This document shows positions 43,071 through 52,700 of a stretch of DNA of 64,000 nt, in pieces. Made by a program: the position numbers and the translations under genes. The stretch's first letter is position 1. Each line of letters opens with the position of its first letter. This DNA is from JAYPHU01 sp964611435 (GTDB taxonomy: Bacteria; Pseudomonadota; Alphaproteobacteria; Rhodospirillales; UBA2165), in assembly GCA_964611435.1 (NCBI GenBank), contig CAZSXT010000017.1, positions 18,460 to 82,459 of the forward strand, read 5' to 3'. The notes beneath the pieces were generated by a model. It saw nothing but the letters and a program-made list of their open reading frames with translations, was not told the origin of the DNA and did no database searches.

Positions 43071-44825
43071 ATGACTTCTGACATAATGCATATCGAGACA
43101 GACGTATTGATCGTGGGCTCCGGCGTGGCCGGCATGATGGCCGTGGTTGGCTGCATGCGTTCCGGCGTGAAGCCGGTGATCGCCACCAAGGGCACCTATG
43201 CCTCGGGCGCCTCGTCCATGGCGCGGGGCGGGCATTCCCTGGCGCTCGGTCACTCCGACCCGGAAGACAATCCTGAACTATTCTTCGAAGATATTTTCGC
43301 CGGGAGCGGCGACATCGGTAATCCGCGCCTGATTGATATTGTCGCCCATGAATCCATCGCCCGCTCCGCCGAATTGGATGATTGGGGTCTAGGCCTGGTG
43401 AAGCAGGATGACGGCAAGTATGACCAGCGCTTCGGCGGCTTCCCGCACCGCTATTCCCGCATGGTCCACTGCGTACGTTTAATGGGAAAACCGCTGATGG
43501 CGGCGCTCTCCGGCAAAACCAAGAGCTGGATCGATCCCATCACGCACATGCATTTTGTTGATCTGCTGATGGACGGCGACAAGGTGATCGGCGCTTGGGG
43601 TTTTTTGCATCAGAAGGGCACGCCCGTCGTGGTGCACGCCAAGTCGACCATCCTGTCCACGGGCGGTGCGCCGCAGCTGCACGCGCTGAACGATTCCCCC
43701 CCGGTGGTTTCCGGCGACGGCTACGCCATGGCGTATCGGGCCGGGGCAGAGCTGATCGATATGGAATTCATCGATTATCAAATTCTGACCGCGGCCCCGC
43801 CAAAAATGGCGGGCTATCCGCCTTTCTCCACCGGCCTTTTGGGCGGCGGCGGCTACCTCATCAATGGCGAGGGCGAGCGTTTTATGCACAAGTATGAGCC
43901 GGAGAAACAGGAACGCACCACCCGCGCGGTCATCAACCGGGCTATGGCCATCGAGATCATGGAAGGCCGGGGCACAAAGGACGGCAATATCCATATCGAC
44001 ATCCGCCACGTGTTCGACGAACTCAACGAAGGGCCGGGCAAATCCATCATCGAGACCATGAAGAAAAACGGCGTCGATATGAGCAAAGAGTACCTGGAAG
44101 TGAACAGCGGCCCGCACACCTATCTGGGTGGCATCCGCATCGACGAATGGGGCCGCACCAATGTTGAAGGTCTCTATGCCGGTGGCGAAGCGGCCGGCGG
44201 CATCCACGGCGCCAACCGCCTTGGCGGCCTGGCGTTGATCGATTCATACGTTTTCGGGTTCCGTTCAGGGGTTGCCGCTGCGTTGGAGTCCAAAGAACGC
44301 ACCGCCCCGTCCGCGGACGCCGGCGGTTGGAAAGACAAGCTGGCCGAGCTGGAAGCCGAGGCCAACAGCGACAAGTCCGGCCCCACCGCAGACGAGTGGC
44401 GGCTTGAGGTCCAGACATTGGTCGCCGGTTCCATCGGTCAGGTGCGCCGGGAGGATATTCTGGTCGATGCGTTGGCCAAGCTCGACGAGCTGGAGGAAAA
44501 AGGCAAAGACGCGCAAGTGGACAGCAGCTCCACCCGAAACCAGGCCGAGTCCCTCCGCCGGAACTCGGAGACCCAGAATCTGATCGAGACAGGCCGTATG
44601 CTGGCGACGGCGGCGCTCAAACGCCGGGAAAGCCGGGGCGGTCACTACCGGATGGATTATCCGGAACAGGACGATAAGAACTTCAAGGGCAACTTCATCA
44701 TCAGGGAAGAAAACGGCGCCTGCACAGCGGAGCTGCGCCCCGTCCCGTCCCGCGACGACATCGCGCCGCCACCGCCGGGCGAGATTTCCCTGGAATACGA
44801 TCCCATGAACGAGGATGCGGCTTAG
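43071..44825 (+). CDS. FAD-dependent fumarate reductase/succinate dehydrogenase-type flavoprotein
   Basis: The protein has 584 residues. It begins with the dinucleotide fold DVLIVGSGVAGMMAVVGC and ASGASSMARGGHSLALG, the Ser-rich FAD loop of the FrdA/SdhA/NadB family. The middle contains HTYLGGIRIDEWGRTNVEGL and YAGGEAAGGIHGANRLGG, typical for the flavoprotein subunits. The usual active-site sequence (HYxMGG) is changed to HTYLGG. A C-terminal helical domain of about 130 residues is present. No Fe-S or membrane subunit gene is adjacent, so it acts as a stand-alone oxidoreductase or with distant partners. Substrate unknown. Confidence 0.85.
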   Translation: MTSDIMHIETDVLIVGSGVAGMMAVVGCMRSGVKPVIATKGTYASGASSMARGGHSLALGHSDPEDNPELFFEDIFAGSGDIGNPRLIDIVAHESIARSAELDDWGLGLVKQDDGKYDQRFGGFPHRYSRMVHCVRLMGKPLMAALSGKTKSWIDPITHMHFVDLLMDGDKVIGAWGFLHQKGTPVVVHAKSTILSTGGAPQLHALNDSPPVVSGDGYAMAYRAGAELIDMEFIDYQILTAAPPKMAGYPPFSTGLLGGGGYLINGEGERFMHKYEPEKQERTTRAVINRAMAIEIMEGRGTKDGNIHIDIRHVFDELNEGPGKSIIETMKKNGVDMSKEYLEVNSGPHTYLGGIRIDEWGRTNVEGLYAGGEAAGGIHGANRLGGLALIDSYVFGFRSGVAAALESKERTAPSADAGGWKDKLAELEAEANSDKSGPTADEWRLEVQTLVAGSIGQVRREDILVDALAKLDELEEKGKDAQVDSSSTRNQAESLRRNSETQNLIETGRMLATAALKRRESRGGHYRMDYPEQDDKNFKGNFIIREENGACTAELRPVPSRDDIAPPPPGEISLEYDPMNEDAA

Positions 44826-44864
44826 GGCCAGGCTTGCTGCGCGTTGAGGAAGGGCAACATATAA

Positions 44865-44898
44865 TTTTAATTCCGCGAAGTTCTGTTTTAACTCCGCG
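44865..44898 (+). promoter_or_regulatory. 21-bp-period direct repeat ahead of the Tct operon
   Basis: TTTTAATTCCGCG (44865-44877) and TTTTAACTCCGCG (44886-44898) are 12/13 identical and two helical turns apart. They lie about 130-160 bp before tctB, where an activator or repressor could bind. Confidence 0.45.
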
Positions 44899-45026
44899 TA
44901 ACTGTTTGCTACCGTACCTAAGGTGATTTAATCGCCCAATAAAAAGAACCTACGTTCAGAGGCTCCTAACAAGTGCAAAAGCGCGAAAAGCGCAAAACAC
45001 ATACGACGACCTGACAGGGGAGTTTC

Positions 45027-45467
45027 ATGCCGCTCTACGCTGGGAGAGCTTTAACCGCACTGGCTCTGATGGGAATATCAGCCTACGTGTGGATCGTGTC
45101 GGAAGAGTTTCCGGCGAACGGTCACCAGGTGCCGCAATTCACGTCCGGCGTGGCGATGTTGTTGTGCCTCGTCCTGCTGGTGAATGCCTTCCGGGGCAGT
45201 GATAAATCTGAAAAAATCAAATTCGATCTCAGCTTCGAGGCGAATAAGCAGTATATAATCCTGGTCCTCGCCATCGCCTACGTCCCGACCATCTTTGAGC
45301 TAGGCTTTTTTACTTCTTCTTTCCTCTTGCTGCTGATCGGCTCCCTTATCGTCGGCGTTCGCTCGCCGAAACCGATCATATTTACCATCGGCATTTCGAT
45401 CCCGCTGATGTACCTGTTCTTTGAAATTTTCCTGCAAGCGCGGCTGCCGCGCGGCATTTTGATCTAG
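45027..45467 (+). CDS. Tripartite tricarboxylate transporter, small membrane subunit (TctB)
   Basis: The protein has 146 residues with four predicted helices, as in TctB. GACAGGGGAG precedes the ATG. The gene lies 13 bp before TctA and is the first of the tctBAC unit. It forms the small membrane part of the importer; the substrate class is a carboxylate, not further defined. Confidence 0.85.
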   Translation: MPLYAGRALTALALMGISAYVWIVSEEFPANGHQVPQFTSGVAMLLCLVLLVNAFRGSDKSEKIKFDLSFEANKQYIILVLAIAYVPTIFELGFFTSSFLLLLIGSLIVGVRSPKPIIFTIGISIPLMYLFFEIFLQARLPRGILI

Positions 45468-45480
45468 GCGGGGCGGCGAT

Positions 45481-46983
45481 ATGTTTCTCGAAGAATTCAG
45501 CTACCTGCTCAATATCCTGACCATCCCTAATTTGCTGGCGATGCTGCTGGGCGTCTCGGTCGGTCTGGTGATCGGCGCGATCCCCGGCCTCAGCCCGCCC
45601 ATGGCCATCGCCCTGATGATCCCGGTTTCTTTTGAATTTCCGCCGGCGACAGCCCTGATCCTTTTGGTGTCGTGCTATGCGTCCGGCATCTACGGGGGCT
45701 CTTTCTCTGCGATCTTGCTGCGCACACCGGGCACCTCCGCCTCCGCCGCGTCGGCAATTGAAGGGTACATGATGACCACCCGCGGCCTCGCCGTCGAAGC
45801 CATCAAAATATCCACTTTCGCCTCTGTGATGGGCGGCATCATCAGCGGGTTTGTTCTGTTGTTCCTGTCCAAGCCCCTGGCGCAAGTTTCTCTCTGGTTT
45901 GGCCCGGCGGAATATTTCCTGACTGCGCTACTCGGCCTCACGGCTATTGCGTCAGTGACATTTGGATCGGTGACCAAGGGACTGATCTCGGGCCTGTTGG
46001 GCCTGCTGATCAGCACGATCGGCATCGACGAGTTTTCAAGCTTCCCACGCTTTACCTACGACATGGTCGGCCTGGAAGCCGGGATCGGCATCTTGCCCAC
46101 CATTATCGGACTGTTCGCCTTCGCCCAGGGTCTGGAACTATGTGAAGGCCGGGCCAGTGGCACCATCTCCGGGCTCAAGACTCTATCCTGGAATGTCTGG
46201 CCCAAACTCTCCGACATGTACCGTGTGCGCTGGTCGCTGTTCCGAGGCTGGCTGTGCGGCCTGGTCATCGGCATCATTCCGGCGGCCGGCGGCAGCATCG
46301 CCCAATGGATCGCCTACGCCTGGGAAATTCGCCGCGCCAAACCGGGCGATGAGTTCGGCAAGGGCGAGGCCAAGGGCTTGGCCGCCACGGAAGGCTCCAA
46401 CAACGGCGTCACCGGCACATCCCTGGTGCCGATGTTTGTGCTCGGCATTCCGGGCGGCATTTCAGCTGCCGTCATTTTGGGGGCGCTCTCAATTCATGGG
46501 TTACAACCTGGCCTTCGCCTATTCAAAAATAACCCAGAAGTCGTCTACACCATCATGTGGGGCTTCATCGCCGCCAACGTGATGATGGCCGGACTCGCCG
46601 CCGTCATGGCGCGCACGTTTGCCTATCTGACCCTGGTCCCGCGCGGCATCCTCGGGCCGCTGATCCTGATGTTCAGTGTGGTTGGCGTCTACGCCGGTTC
46701 CAACAACGTCTATGACATTTGGATCACCGTGGCGATGGGGATACTCGGCTATTTCATGCAGAAGTACGGATTTTCGCCGGCAGGTGTTCTGTTGGGCGTG
46801 ATCCTCGGCCCCATTGCCGAAGACGGCATGCGGAACCTGCTGATCATTTCCGACGATGCGCCGATTGGCTTTATCATGGGGCGTCCGGTCTCGCTGGTTA
46901 TCATCGCATTCATCGTTGTCATTATGTCTTTCCCCCTCATTCGCCGGCGGCGAGAGCGGATAGCCCGAAGGAGTGACGACTGA
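45481..46983 (+). CDS. Tripartite tricarboxylate transporter, large membrane subunit (TctA)
   Basis: The protein has 500 residues with about 12 helices. It carries the TctA landmarks GLVIGAIPGLSPPMAIAL, SCYASGIYGGSFSAILL and GIIPAAGGSIAQWIAYAWE. It is the Na+- or H+-coupled transport core. It is followed by the binding-protein gene 91 bp downstream. Confidence 0.93.
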   Translation: MFLEEFSYLLNILTIPNLLAMLLGVSVGLVIGAIPGLSPPMAIALMIPVSFEFPPATALILLVSCYASGIYGGSFSAILLRTPGTSASAASAIEGYMMTTRGLAVEAIKISTFASVMGGIISGFVLLFLSKPLAQVSLWFGPAEYFLTALLGLTAIASVTFGSVTKGLISGLLGLLISTIGIDEFSSFPRFTYDMVGLEAGIGILPTIIGLFAFAQGLELCEGRASGTISGLKTLSWNVWPKLSDMYRVRWSLFRGWLCGLVIGIIPAAGGSIAQWIAYAWEIRRAKPGDEFGKGEAKGLAATEGSNNGVTGTSLVPMFVLGIPGGISAAVILGALSIHGLQPGLRLFKNNPEVVYTIMWGFIAANVMMAGLAAVMARTFAYLTLVPRGILGPLILMFSVVGVYAGSNNVYDIWITVAMGILGYFMQKYGFSPAGVLLGVILGPIAEDGMRNLLIISDDAPIGFIMGRPVSLVIIAFIVVIMSFPLIRRRRERIARRSDD

Positions 46984-47074
46984 GAACGAGCAAACAAGTC
47001 AACAACATGAAGGACGGCATACCGTTCCGGCAGATTTTAGGCGTTCAAGTTCAATCAACTACAGGAGGACTACA

Positions 47075-48070
47075 ATGAAGTTTTCATTTAAACGCACCGC
47101 CACGTTGGCTTTGGCCGTGGCTGCCGCGGGCGTCTTGGCGTTTACCGCCACGACGGCGTCCGCGCAAAAATACCCCAGCGGCCCCGTCCAGTTGGTCGTG
47201 CCGTGGAAACCGGGTGGCGGCACAGATCGATCCATGCGCCTGTTCGCACCCTATCTCTCCCAGACTCTCGGCGTGCCGGTCAACATCATCAACATTGGCG
47301 GCGGCGGCGGTTGGGTTGCCTGGGCGAAAATGGCGAAATGGGATCCCGAGAAAGATGATCATATCATCGGCATCGTGAACTTCCCGCACATGCTGTCCTA
47401 CCTGAACCCGAAGATGAAGAACAAGAATAACCTCAAGTCCTTCAACTTCCTGACCGGACACAGCATCGATCCGTGCATCTGGGCGGTGCGTGAAGGCGAC
47501 CCCCGGTTCAGCACGCTGCCCGAATTCATCAAGTATGTTGTCGATCATCCGAACGAAATCACCATCAGCGTCGGCGGCTTCGGCAGCGACGACCATCAGG
47601 CTGTCGCATTCGCCGAGAAGTTCATCCCGGGCTTTAAGGTGAAAAAGACCTTCGGCAACAACGACGCCAAGAAGCTGCAGGAACTGTATGGCAAGACCGT
47701 CGATGCGGTCGGCGGCAACGTCAGCTACTTCGTGCCGCACATGCTCGAAGGTAAGCTTCGGACTCTGGCCGTTCTTGATGACGAGCGTTCGCGCTACCTG
47801 CCGAACACCCCGACATTCGTCGAGGCAACCAAAGTCAAAAACTTAAACTTTGCCGCTCGTATCTTCGCTGCGGCGCCGGGTCTCGCCCCTGAAAAGGCGA
47901 AAATCCTGACAGAGGCGATTCATAAAGCCATGGATATCCCGGAGTATGCGGTTCGCGAGGTCACGAACCACAACACCCTCGCCAAGATCGAGGGTGAGAA
48001 ACTGGATACGTTCTTGGCCGGTTTGGCCGACACGGTCAGCCAGGTTAAGTTCTGGGATCTGCCCAAGTAA
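47075..48070 (+). CDS. Tripartite tricarboxylate transporter substrate-binding protein (TctC/Bug)
   Basis: The protein has 331 residues from MKFSFKRT, with AGGAGG eight bases ahead. A signal peptide ends at TASA. The mature start YPSGPVQLVVPWKPGGGTDR is the standard Bug-family opening, with the G-G-x-x-D/T ligand loop. It binds a carboxylate in the periplasm for TctAB. A strong terminator 29 bp past the stop closes the operon. Confidence 0.92.
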   Translation: MKFSFKRTATLALAVAAAGVLAFTATTASAQKYPSGPVQLVVPWKPGGGTDRSMRLFAPYLSQTLGVPVNIINIGGGGGWVAWAKMAKWDPEKDDHIIGIVNFPHMLSYLNPKMKNKNNLKSFNFLTGHSIDPCIWAVREGDPRFSTLPEFIKYVVDHPNEITISVGGFGSDDHQAVAFAEKFIPGFKVKKTFGNNDAKKLQELYGKTVDAVGGNVSYFVPHMLEGKLRTLAVLDDERSRYLPNTPTFVEATKVKNLNFAARIFAAAPGLAPEKAKILTEAIHKAMDIPEYAVREVTNHNTLAKIEGEKLDTFLAGLADTVSQVKFWDLPK

Positions 48071-48093
48071 GTCACTTGGACGGTCTATCGTCT

Positions 48094-48136
48094 AAAAGCG
48101 GCGTCCTGCTTAATTAAGCGGGACGCCGTTTTCTTT
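48094..48136 (+). terminator. Rho-independent terminator of tctBAC
   Basis: CGGCGTCCTGCTT (48099-48111) pairs over 13 bp (one T-G) with the strand ending at 48128, around loop AATT. GTTTTCTTT follows; an A run before the stem could serve the other strand. Confidence 0.85.
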
Positions 48137-48249
48137 GCCCACCTTTGGGGGTTAAAAAATCTCCCAAATTGGGGCAAAATAGAGTATCCAACAGATGAGA
48201 ACCGCAAGTTGAATCGCGCAAAACAGACAGCAAAAGATTGGGGGCACCC

Positions 48250-49287
48250 ATGCAACAGGCCGTACATACGATCCCGGAAGAGTTCACCGACGAGGAAATT
48301 CCAATCCTCGATTTCGGTCATTACCTTTCAGGCGAAGACGGGGCGCTTGAAGCCCTGGCGGCCGAACTACGCCACGCCCAGGAAAATGTCGGCTTCTACT
48401 TTGCCATCAATCACACGGTCCCGCGCGAACTGATTGACCGGACCCACGCCAACCTGAAGCGCTTTTTCGATCTGCCGGATGAAGAAAAACGGAAACATAA
48501 AAACTACGTCCCGCCCCTTTCGACCATTTATGTTTCATCGACAGTCAACGAAAACACCAAGCCCGACCTGAATGAAATGCTGCGGCTTGTCCGCGAACGG
48601 CCCGATGATCATCCCGCAATCAAAGCGGGGTTCCCCTATCATGGCCCGAACCAATGGCCCGACGAAAATCTCCTGCCCGGCTGGAAAGAGGAGATGCTGG
48701 AATATTACGACGCCATGGAATCGCTGGGCGAAAAGATGCTGCCCCTGTACGCACGGGCACTTGATCTGCCGGCCGACTACTTCGACGGCCTGTTTGACGA
48801 TCCGGTTTGGTCAACCCGCAACCAGCACTACATGCCGGCATCGTCGGAAGATAATCAGTTCGGCATCGCCCCGCACCGGGATCACGGCTTTATCACCCTA
48901 TTGCCCGTGACCGAGACACCGGGACTCGAGATCCTGACCCAGTCCGGGCGTTGGCTGCCCGCCAACTGGGTCGAAGGCGCCATGATCGTCAATACCGGTG
49001 AGTTCCTAAACCGCTGGACCAACGGCCGTTTCATGGCCACGCCGCATCGGGTGCTGCCCGTAAAGACCGATCGTTATTCGTTGGCGTTTTTCTACAGCCC
49101 GACCTGGGACACGGTTGCCGAACCGATGCCGAGTTGTGTGTCGGCCGATAATCCACCTCAGTTCAAACCGGTACGGTTCCTGGACTACCGGGTTTGGTAC
49201 ATCAATCAAAATTACCTCACCGAGAACGACAAGGCGGAGCCGGAACCCCCAACGCCGGAAAACAGCCCCTACAGCCTCGACACCTAG
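48250..49287 (+). CDS. Isopenicillin-N-synthase-type 2OG-Fe(II) oxygenase
   Basis: The protein has 345 residues from MQQAVHTIPEE. The N-terminal DIOX_N part contains IPILDFGHYL and NVGFYFAINH. The iron ligands are visible: His-x-Asp in APHRDHGFITLLP and the distal His in MATPHRVLPVKTDRYSLAFF with the 2OG-binding R-x-S. It would hydroxylate or otherwise oxidise a small molecule in the cytoplasm. It begins a run of seven co-directional genes after the tct terminator. Confidence 0.9.
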   Translation: MQQAVHTIPEEFTDEEIPILDFGHYLSGEDGALEALAAELRHAQENVGFYFAINHTVPRELIDRTHANLKRFFDLPDEEKRKHKNYVPPLSTIYVSSTVNENTKPDLNEMLRLVRERPDDHPAIKAGFPYHGPNQWPDENLLPGWKEEMLEYYDAMESLGEKMLPLYARALDLPADYFDGLFDDPVWSTRNQHYMPASSEDNQFGIAPHRDHGFITLLPVTETPGLEILTQSGRWLPANWVEGAMIVNTGEFLNRWTNGRFMATPHRVLPVKTDRYSLAFFYSPTWDTVAEPMPSCVSADNPPQFKPVRFLDYRVWYINQNYLTENDKAEPEPPTPENSPYSLDT

Positions 49288-49416
49288 AAGGCGCCGCCCA
49301 GTAACCGGAATATTGTGACTCTTTCAGGGTCGCAACGGTGGATCACGATCGTGGCGGTTTATCAGCGCCTCGAACACACCAATTGAATGACTGTCATAAA
49401 AAGTGGAAGTGGACGG

Positions 49417-50340
49417 ATGAGTGCTATCAAAAATATCGGCTTTATCGGGATCGGCAAAATGGGATACCCCATGGCGGGACATCTGGCATCTGCCGGTTTC
49501 AACGTGACCGTTTCGGATGCCGATCCCAAGGTTGTCGATCAATTCGTAAAGGAGCATCGCGGACAAGCTGCAAGCTCTTTAATGGAACTTGCCAAAACTT
49601 CGGACGTCGTGATGACCATGCTGCCCACCAGCAAGATTGTCCGTTCTGTAGTTCTGGGCAATACATCGGATGACGACTGCCTGCGACACGGCTTTCAAGC
49701 CGGCGACATCTTCATCGACTGCTCAACCTCCGATCCGGTCGATACGCGACACTTGGGGGAAGAGCTCCAAAAACACGGCGTACAAATGCTGGATGCGCCG
49801 GTGGCCGGTGGCCGGGTCTTTGCCATCGACGGCACGCTGGACATCACCGTTGGTGGCGATAGTGGACTGATCGAAACTTGCGGCCCGATCTTTGACGCGA
49901 TCGGCCAAAGTGTCTTTCATTGTGGCAGCTTAGGCGCCGGTCACGCCATGAAGGCGCTGAACAATTACGTCAACGCCAGCGCCCTGATCACGGCGATTGA
50001 GGCGCTTTCTATCGGCAGCAGGTTCGGCCTTGAGATGGATAAGATGATTGCGTCCATGACGGCCGCCGCGACGGGCCGGAACAACCCGATTGAGAAGAAA
50101 GTCATCCCGCAGATTCTCACCCGCCGCTTCGCCACAGGCATGGACCTCGCCCTGCTGGCAAAGGACACCAGGATCACCGTCGATATGGCTGAAGCTTTGG
50201 GCGCCTTCGCGCCTGTGGCTGAACGATGCAGCGCGCTCTGGTCGGAAGCGGCAGAAGAATTCGGGGCGACGGAGGACCAGACCTGTGTTGCCAAGCTCTG
50301 GGAGAAGAACAACCAGGTGACACTGATGCTGGACGAATAA
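49417..50340 (+). CDS. 3-hydroxyisobutyrate-dehydrogenase-family oxidoreductase
   Basis: The protein has 307 residues from MSAIKNIGFIGIGKMGYPMAG, the family NAD(P)-binding opening. Other landmarks are FIDCSTSDP, DAPVAGGRVFA, GHAMKALNNYVNA (with the catalytic Lys) and ALLAKDTRI. It oxidises a beta-hydroxyacid or reduces a related semialdehyde. It lies 44 bp before the Gfo/Idh-type gene. Confidence 0.9.
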   Translation: MSAIKNIGFIGIGKMGYPMAGHLASAGFNVTVSDADPKVVDQFVKEHRGQAASSLMELAKTSDVVMTMLPTSKIVRSVVLGNTSDDDCLRHGFQAGDIFIDCSTSDPVDTRHLGEELQKHGVQMLDAPVAGGRVFAIDGTLDITVGGDSGLIETCGPIFDAIGQSVFHCGSLGAGHAMKALNNYVNASALITAIEALSIGSRFGLEMDKMIASMTAAATGRNNPIEKKVIPQILTRRFATGMDLALLAKDTRITVDMAEALGAFAPVAERCSALWSEAAEEFGATEDQTCVAKLWEKNNQVTLMLDE

Positions 50341-50384
50341 GATTTCGTCCGTAGACTCAGTTAAAACACCTGAGGGAGAACCGA

Positions 50385-51455
50385 ATGTTGAATTTGGCGA
50401 TTGTTGGGCTCGGCTACTGGGGACGGCGGCTTGTGGCGTCGGCCGAGGCAAGTAACCGTTTTAAGGTAACCCGCGCCGTCGACACCCAAGCCGACGATGA
50501 AGGGGTCAGAAGCTTTGCCGAAAAAAACGGAATGACCCTCTCCTCCTCTTACGACGATGCCCTAAACGATCCGGCCATCGACGCGGTCGTTCTCGCCACG
50601 CCCCACAATATGCACCCGGACCAGGTGATCGCCGCCGCAGAGGCCGGCAAGCATGTCTATACGGAAAAGCCCTTTTCTCTTCACAAGGCCCCTGCCGAGA
50701 AAGCAATTGCCGCCGTCCGCAAAGCCGGAATCGTGGTCGGCCTGGGCCATGATCAACGCTTCTATCCGGTCGTCATCGAGATGAAGCGGCTGATCGACAA
50801 AGGCGAACTTGGGACCTTGCTGCATATCGAGGCCAACCTCAGCCACGACGCTTATCAGATGGTTTATCGCGCCAAAAACAATCCGGGCGAGTTATCGGAC
50901 GCGGACAAAAAACGCTATGGCGCGAGCCGCAAGCCGTCCGCCTGGCGGCTTGATACGAAAGAAGCACCCACCGGCCCGCTGGTGCATTTCGGCATCCATC
51001 GCGTTGATAGCTTTATTCATCTGTTCGGCGAGGTGGACTGGGTGTTCGCCAATTGTGCGGAACGCACCCTGGACCCGGCCGTTATTGATACGATTGTGGT
51101 CTCCATGAAGTTTAAGAACGGCGCGACGGGCCAATTAAGCTGTTCTCTCTCCACCCCATTGAATGCTCGGCTGCAGGCCTTCGGATCCAATGGCTGGGTG
51201 GAAGCGCGGGGGGCCGAGGACCCGGCAGAGTACGCGCAAACCAGTCTCAAATACCTCACCCATGTGCATGGCGGCGAGCGGCGGGAAGAAAAATTCGACC
51301 CCGTGGACTCGGTCCAACGAAATTTCCTGTGTTTTGCCGACGCCATTGAGGGCAAAGCCCCCTTCATCATCACGCCGGATCAAATGGTGCACAATGCGGC
51401 CATCATGGAAGCGGTTGAACGATCCGTCGCCTCCGGCAAACCGGAAACAGTTTAA
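50385..51455 (+). CDS. Gfo/Idh/MocA-family oxidoreductase
   Basis: The protein has 356 residues. The N-terminal Rossmann fold begins LNLAIVGLGYWGRRLV. The family EKP motif is in VYTEKPFSLHK, and the substrate-domain HFGIHRVDSFIHLFG holds the expected catalytic His/Asp pair. It acts on a sugar, cyclitol or related alcohol with NAD(P). GAGGGAG lies upstream of the ATG. Confidence 0.9.
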   Translation: MLNLAIVGLGYWGRRLVASAEASNRFKVTRAVDTQADDEGVRSFAEKNGMTLSSSYDDALNDPAIDAVVLATPHNMHPDQVIAAAEAGKHVYTEKPFSLHKAPAEKAIAAVRKAGIVVGLGHDQRFYPVVIEMKRLIDKGELGTLLHIEANLSHDAYQMVYRAKNNPGELSDADKKRYGASRKPSAWRLDTKEAPTGPLVHFGIHRVDSFIHLFGEVDWVFANCAERTLDPAVIDTIVVSMKFKNGATGQLSCSLSTPLNARLQAFGSNGWVEARGAEDPAEYAQTSLKYLTHVHGGERREEKFDPVDSVQRNFLCFADAIEGKAPFIITPDQMVHNAAIMEAVERSVASGKPETV

Positions 51456-51476
51456 GCAGTAAAGGCAATCAACGTT

Positions 51477-52595
51477 ATGTCCGAGACAAATTACCCCCAT
51501 CTCTATAGCCCCGGTGAAATTAGCGGCCATCAGATCAGCAACCGATTTGTCACCGCCCCGATGACCCGGGTTAGCGCCGATCCGGACGGCACGCCCAACG
51601 AGCCGATGATCGATTATTACAAGGCTTATGCGACGGGTGGCTTCGGTATGGTCATCAGCGAAGGCACCTACACTGACACCGTCCATGCTCAGGGCTATCA
51701 GAACCAGCCAGGGATCGCCAACGACCGGCACATTGCGGGCTGGCGGCCGATTGTCGATGCGGTCAAAGGCGAAGGTGCGGTGTTCATTCAACAACTCATC
51801 CATGCCGGCGGCATGATCCAACGGACCGCGTCCTCGGCCGGCGCCATCGCCCCGTCCGCGGTCCGGCCGAAAGGCGAAATGAGGGACATCTACTATGGAG
51901 AGGGGCCGTTCGACATCCCGGCCGAGATGGACCAGCAGAAAATTGACGAGACCATCGCCTACTTCGCCGCCGCCGCTGACCGCGCTATTGCCGCCGGGTT
52001 TGATGGTGTCGAGATTCACGGCGCGAACGGCTATATCGTCGATCAGTTCCTGACCTCTTATACCAACCAGCGAACCGACAAATACGGCGGCGCCATAGAG
52101 AACAGGGTGCGCTTCGCGCGCGAGGTTCTTCGCGCCGTCCGGGACGCCGTCGCCGGCAGGGGCATTGTCGGCATCCGCATTTCTCAGACCAAAGGCAATG
52201 ATTTTGATTACACCTGGGAAGGAGGAGTTGAAGACGCGAAAGTCATCTTCGGCGGCCTGGCGGAAGAGCAACCGGATTACATTCATATTTCCACCCATAA
52301 GGGATTGGAGACCGTCTTCGGGACAGACCGGAATCTTGCGGACTTCGCCAAGGAGATCTCGGGTGGTACGGTGATCGCCTGCGGCGCGCTCAACGAGCCG
52401 GACCGGGCGGAGGGCATCCTGTCCCGCGGTGAAGCCGATTTTGCCGCCATGGCGAAAGGCGCGCTTGCTGACCCCGCATTGCCAAAGAAAATCGCCGCAG
52501 GCGAGCCCCCTATTCCGTTCGACCGGGACATGACCAGCCCACGAGCGACCATTCAGAACACGGCGGCCTGGAGAGAAGCCAACTTGTCCGGTTGA
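51477..52595 (+). CDS. NADH:flavin oxidoreductase (Old Yellow Enzyme family)
   Basis: The protein has 372 residues, the classical OYE length. Key text includes LYSPGEISGHQISNRFVTAP near the FMN site, FIQQLIHAGGM, FDGVEIHGANGYIVDQFLT (HGAN active-site motif) and TNQRTDKYGGAIENRVRFA. It reduces activated double bonds or demethylates or dehydrogenates similar substrates. It lies 21 bp after the Gfo/Idh gene, so it is in the same transcript. Confidence 0.92.
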   Translation: MSETNYPHLYSPGEISGHQISNRFVTAPMTRVSADPDGTPNEPMIDYYKAYATGGFGMVISEGTYTDTVHAQGYQNQPGIANDRHIAGWRPIVDAVKGEGAVFIQQLIHAGGMIQRTASSAGAIAPSAVRPKGEMRDIYYGEGPFDIPAEMDQQKIDETIAYFAAAADRAIAAGFDGVEIHGANGYIVDQFLTSYTNQRTDKYGGAIENRVRFAREVLRAVRDAVAGRGIVGIRISQTKGNDFDYTWEGGVEDAKVIFGGLAEEQPDYIHISTHKGLETVFGTDRNLADFAKEISGGTVIACGALNEPDRAEGILSRGEADFAAMAKGALADPALPKKIAAGEPPIPFDRDMTSPRATIQNTAAWREANLSG

Positions 52596-52700
52596 TGCCA
52601 TCCCTCGGATGGGTAAAGATGGACTTTCGGGTACTTTGCTAACCGAGCAGCGACAGAAAAATTAAACTGCTCGGCACTGACCATATCGGGAGGAAACACC

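Noticed and set aside
51135..52601. 488-residue minus-strand frame opposite the OYE gene
   Set aside because: It is antisense to two clearly recognised genes and has no known domain.
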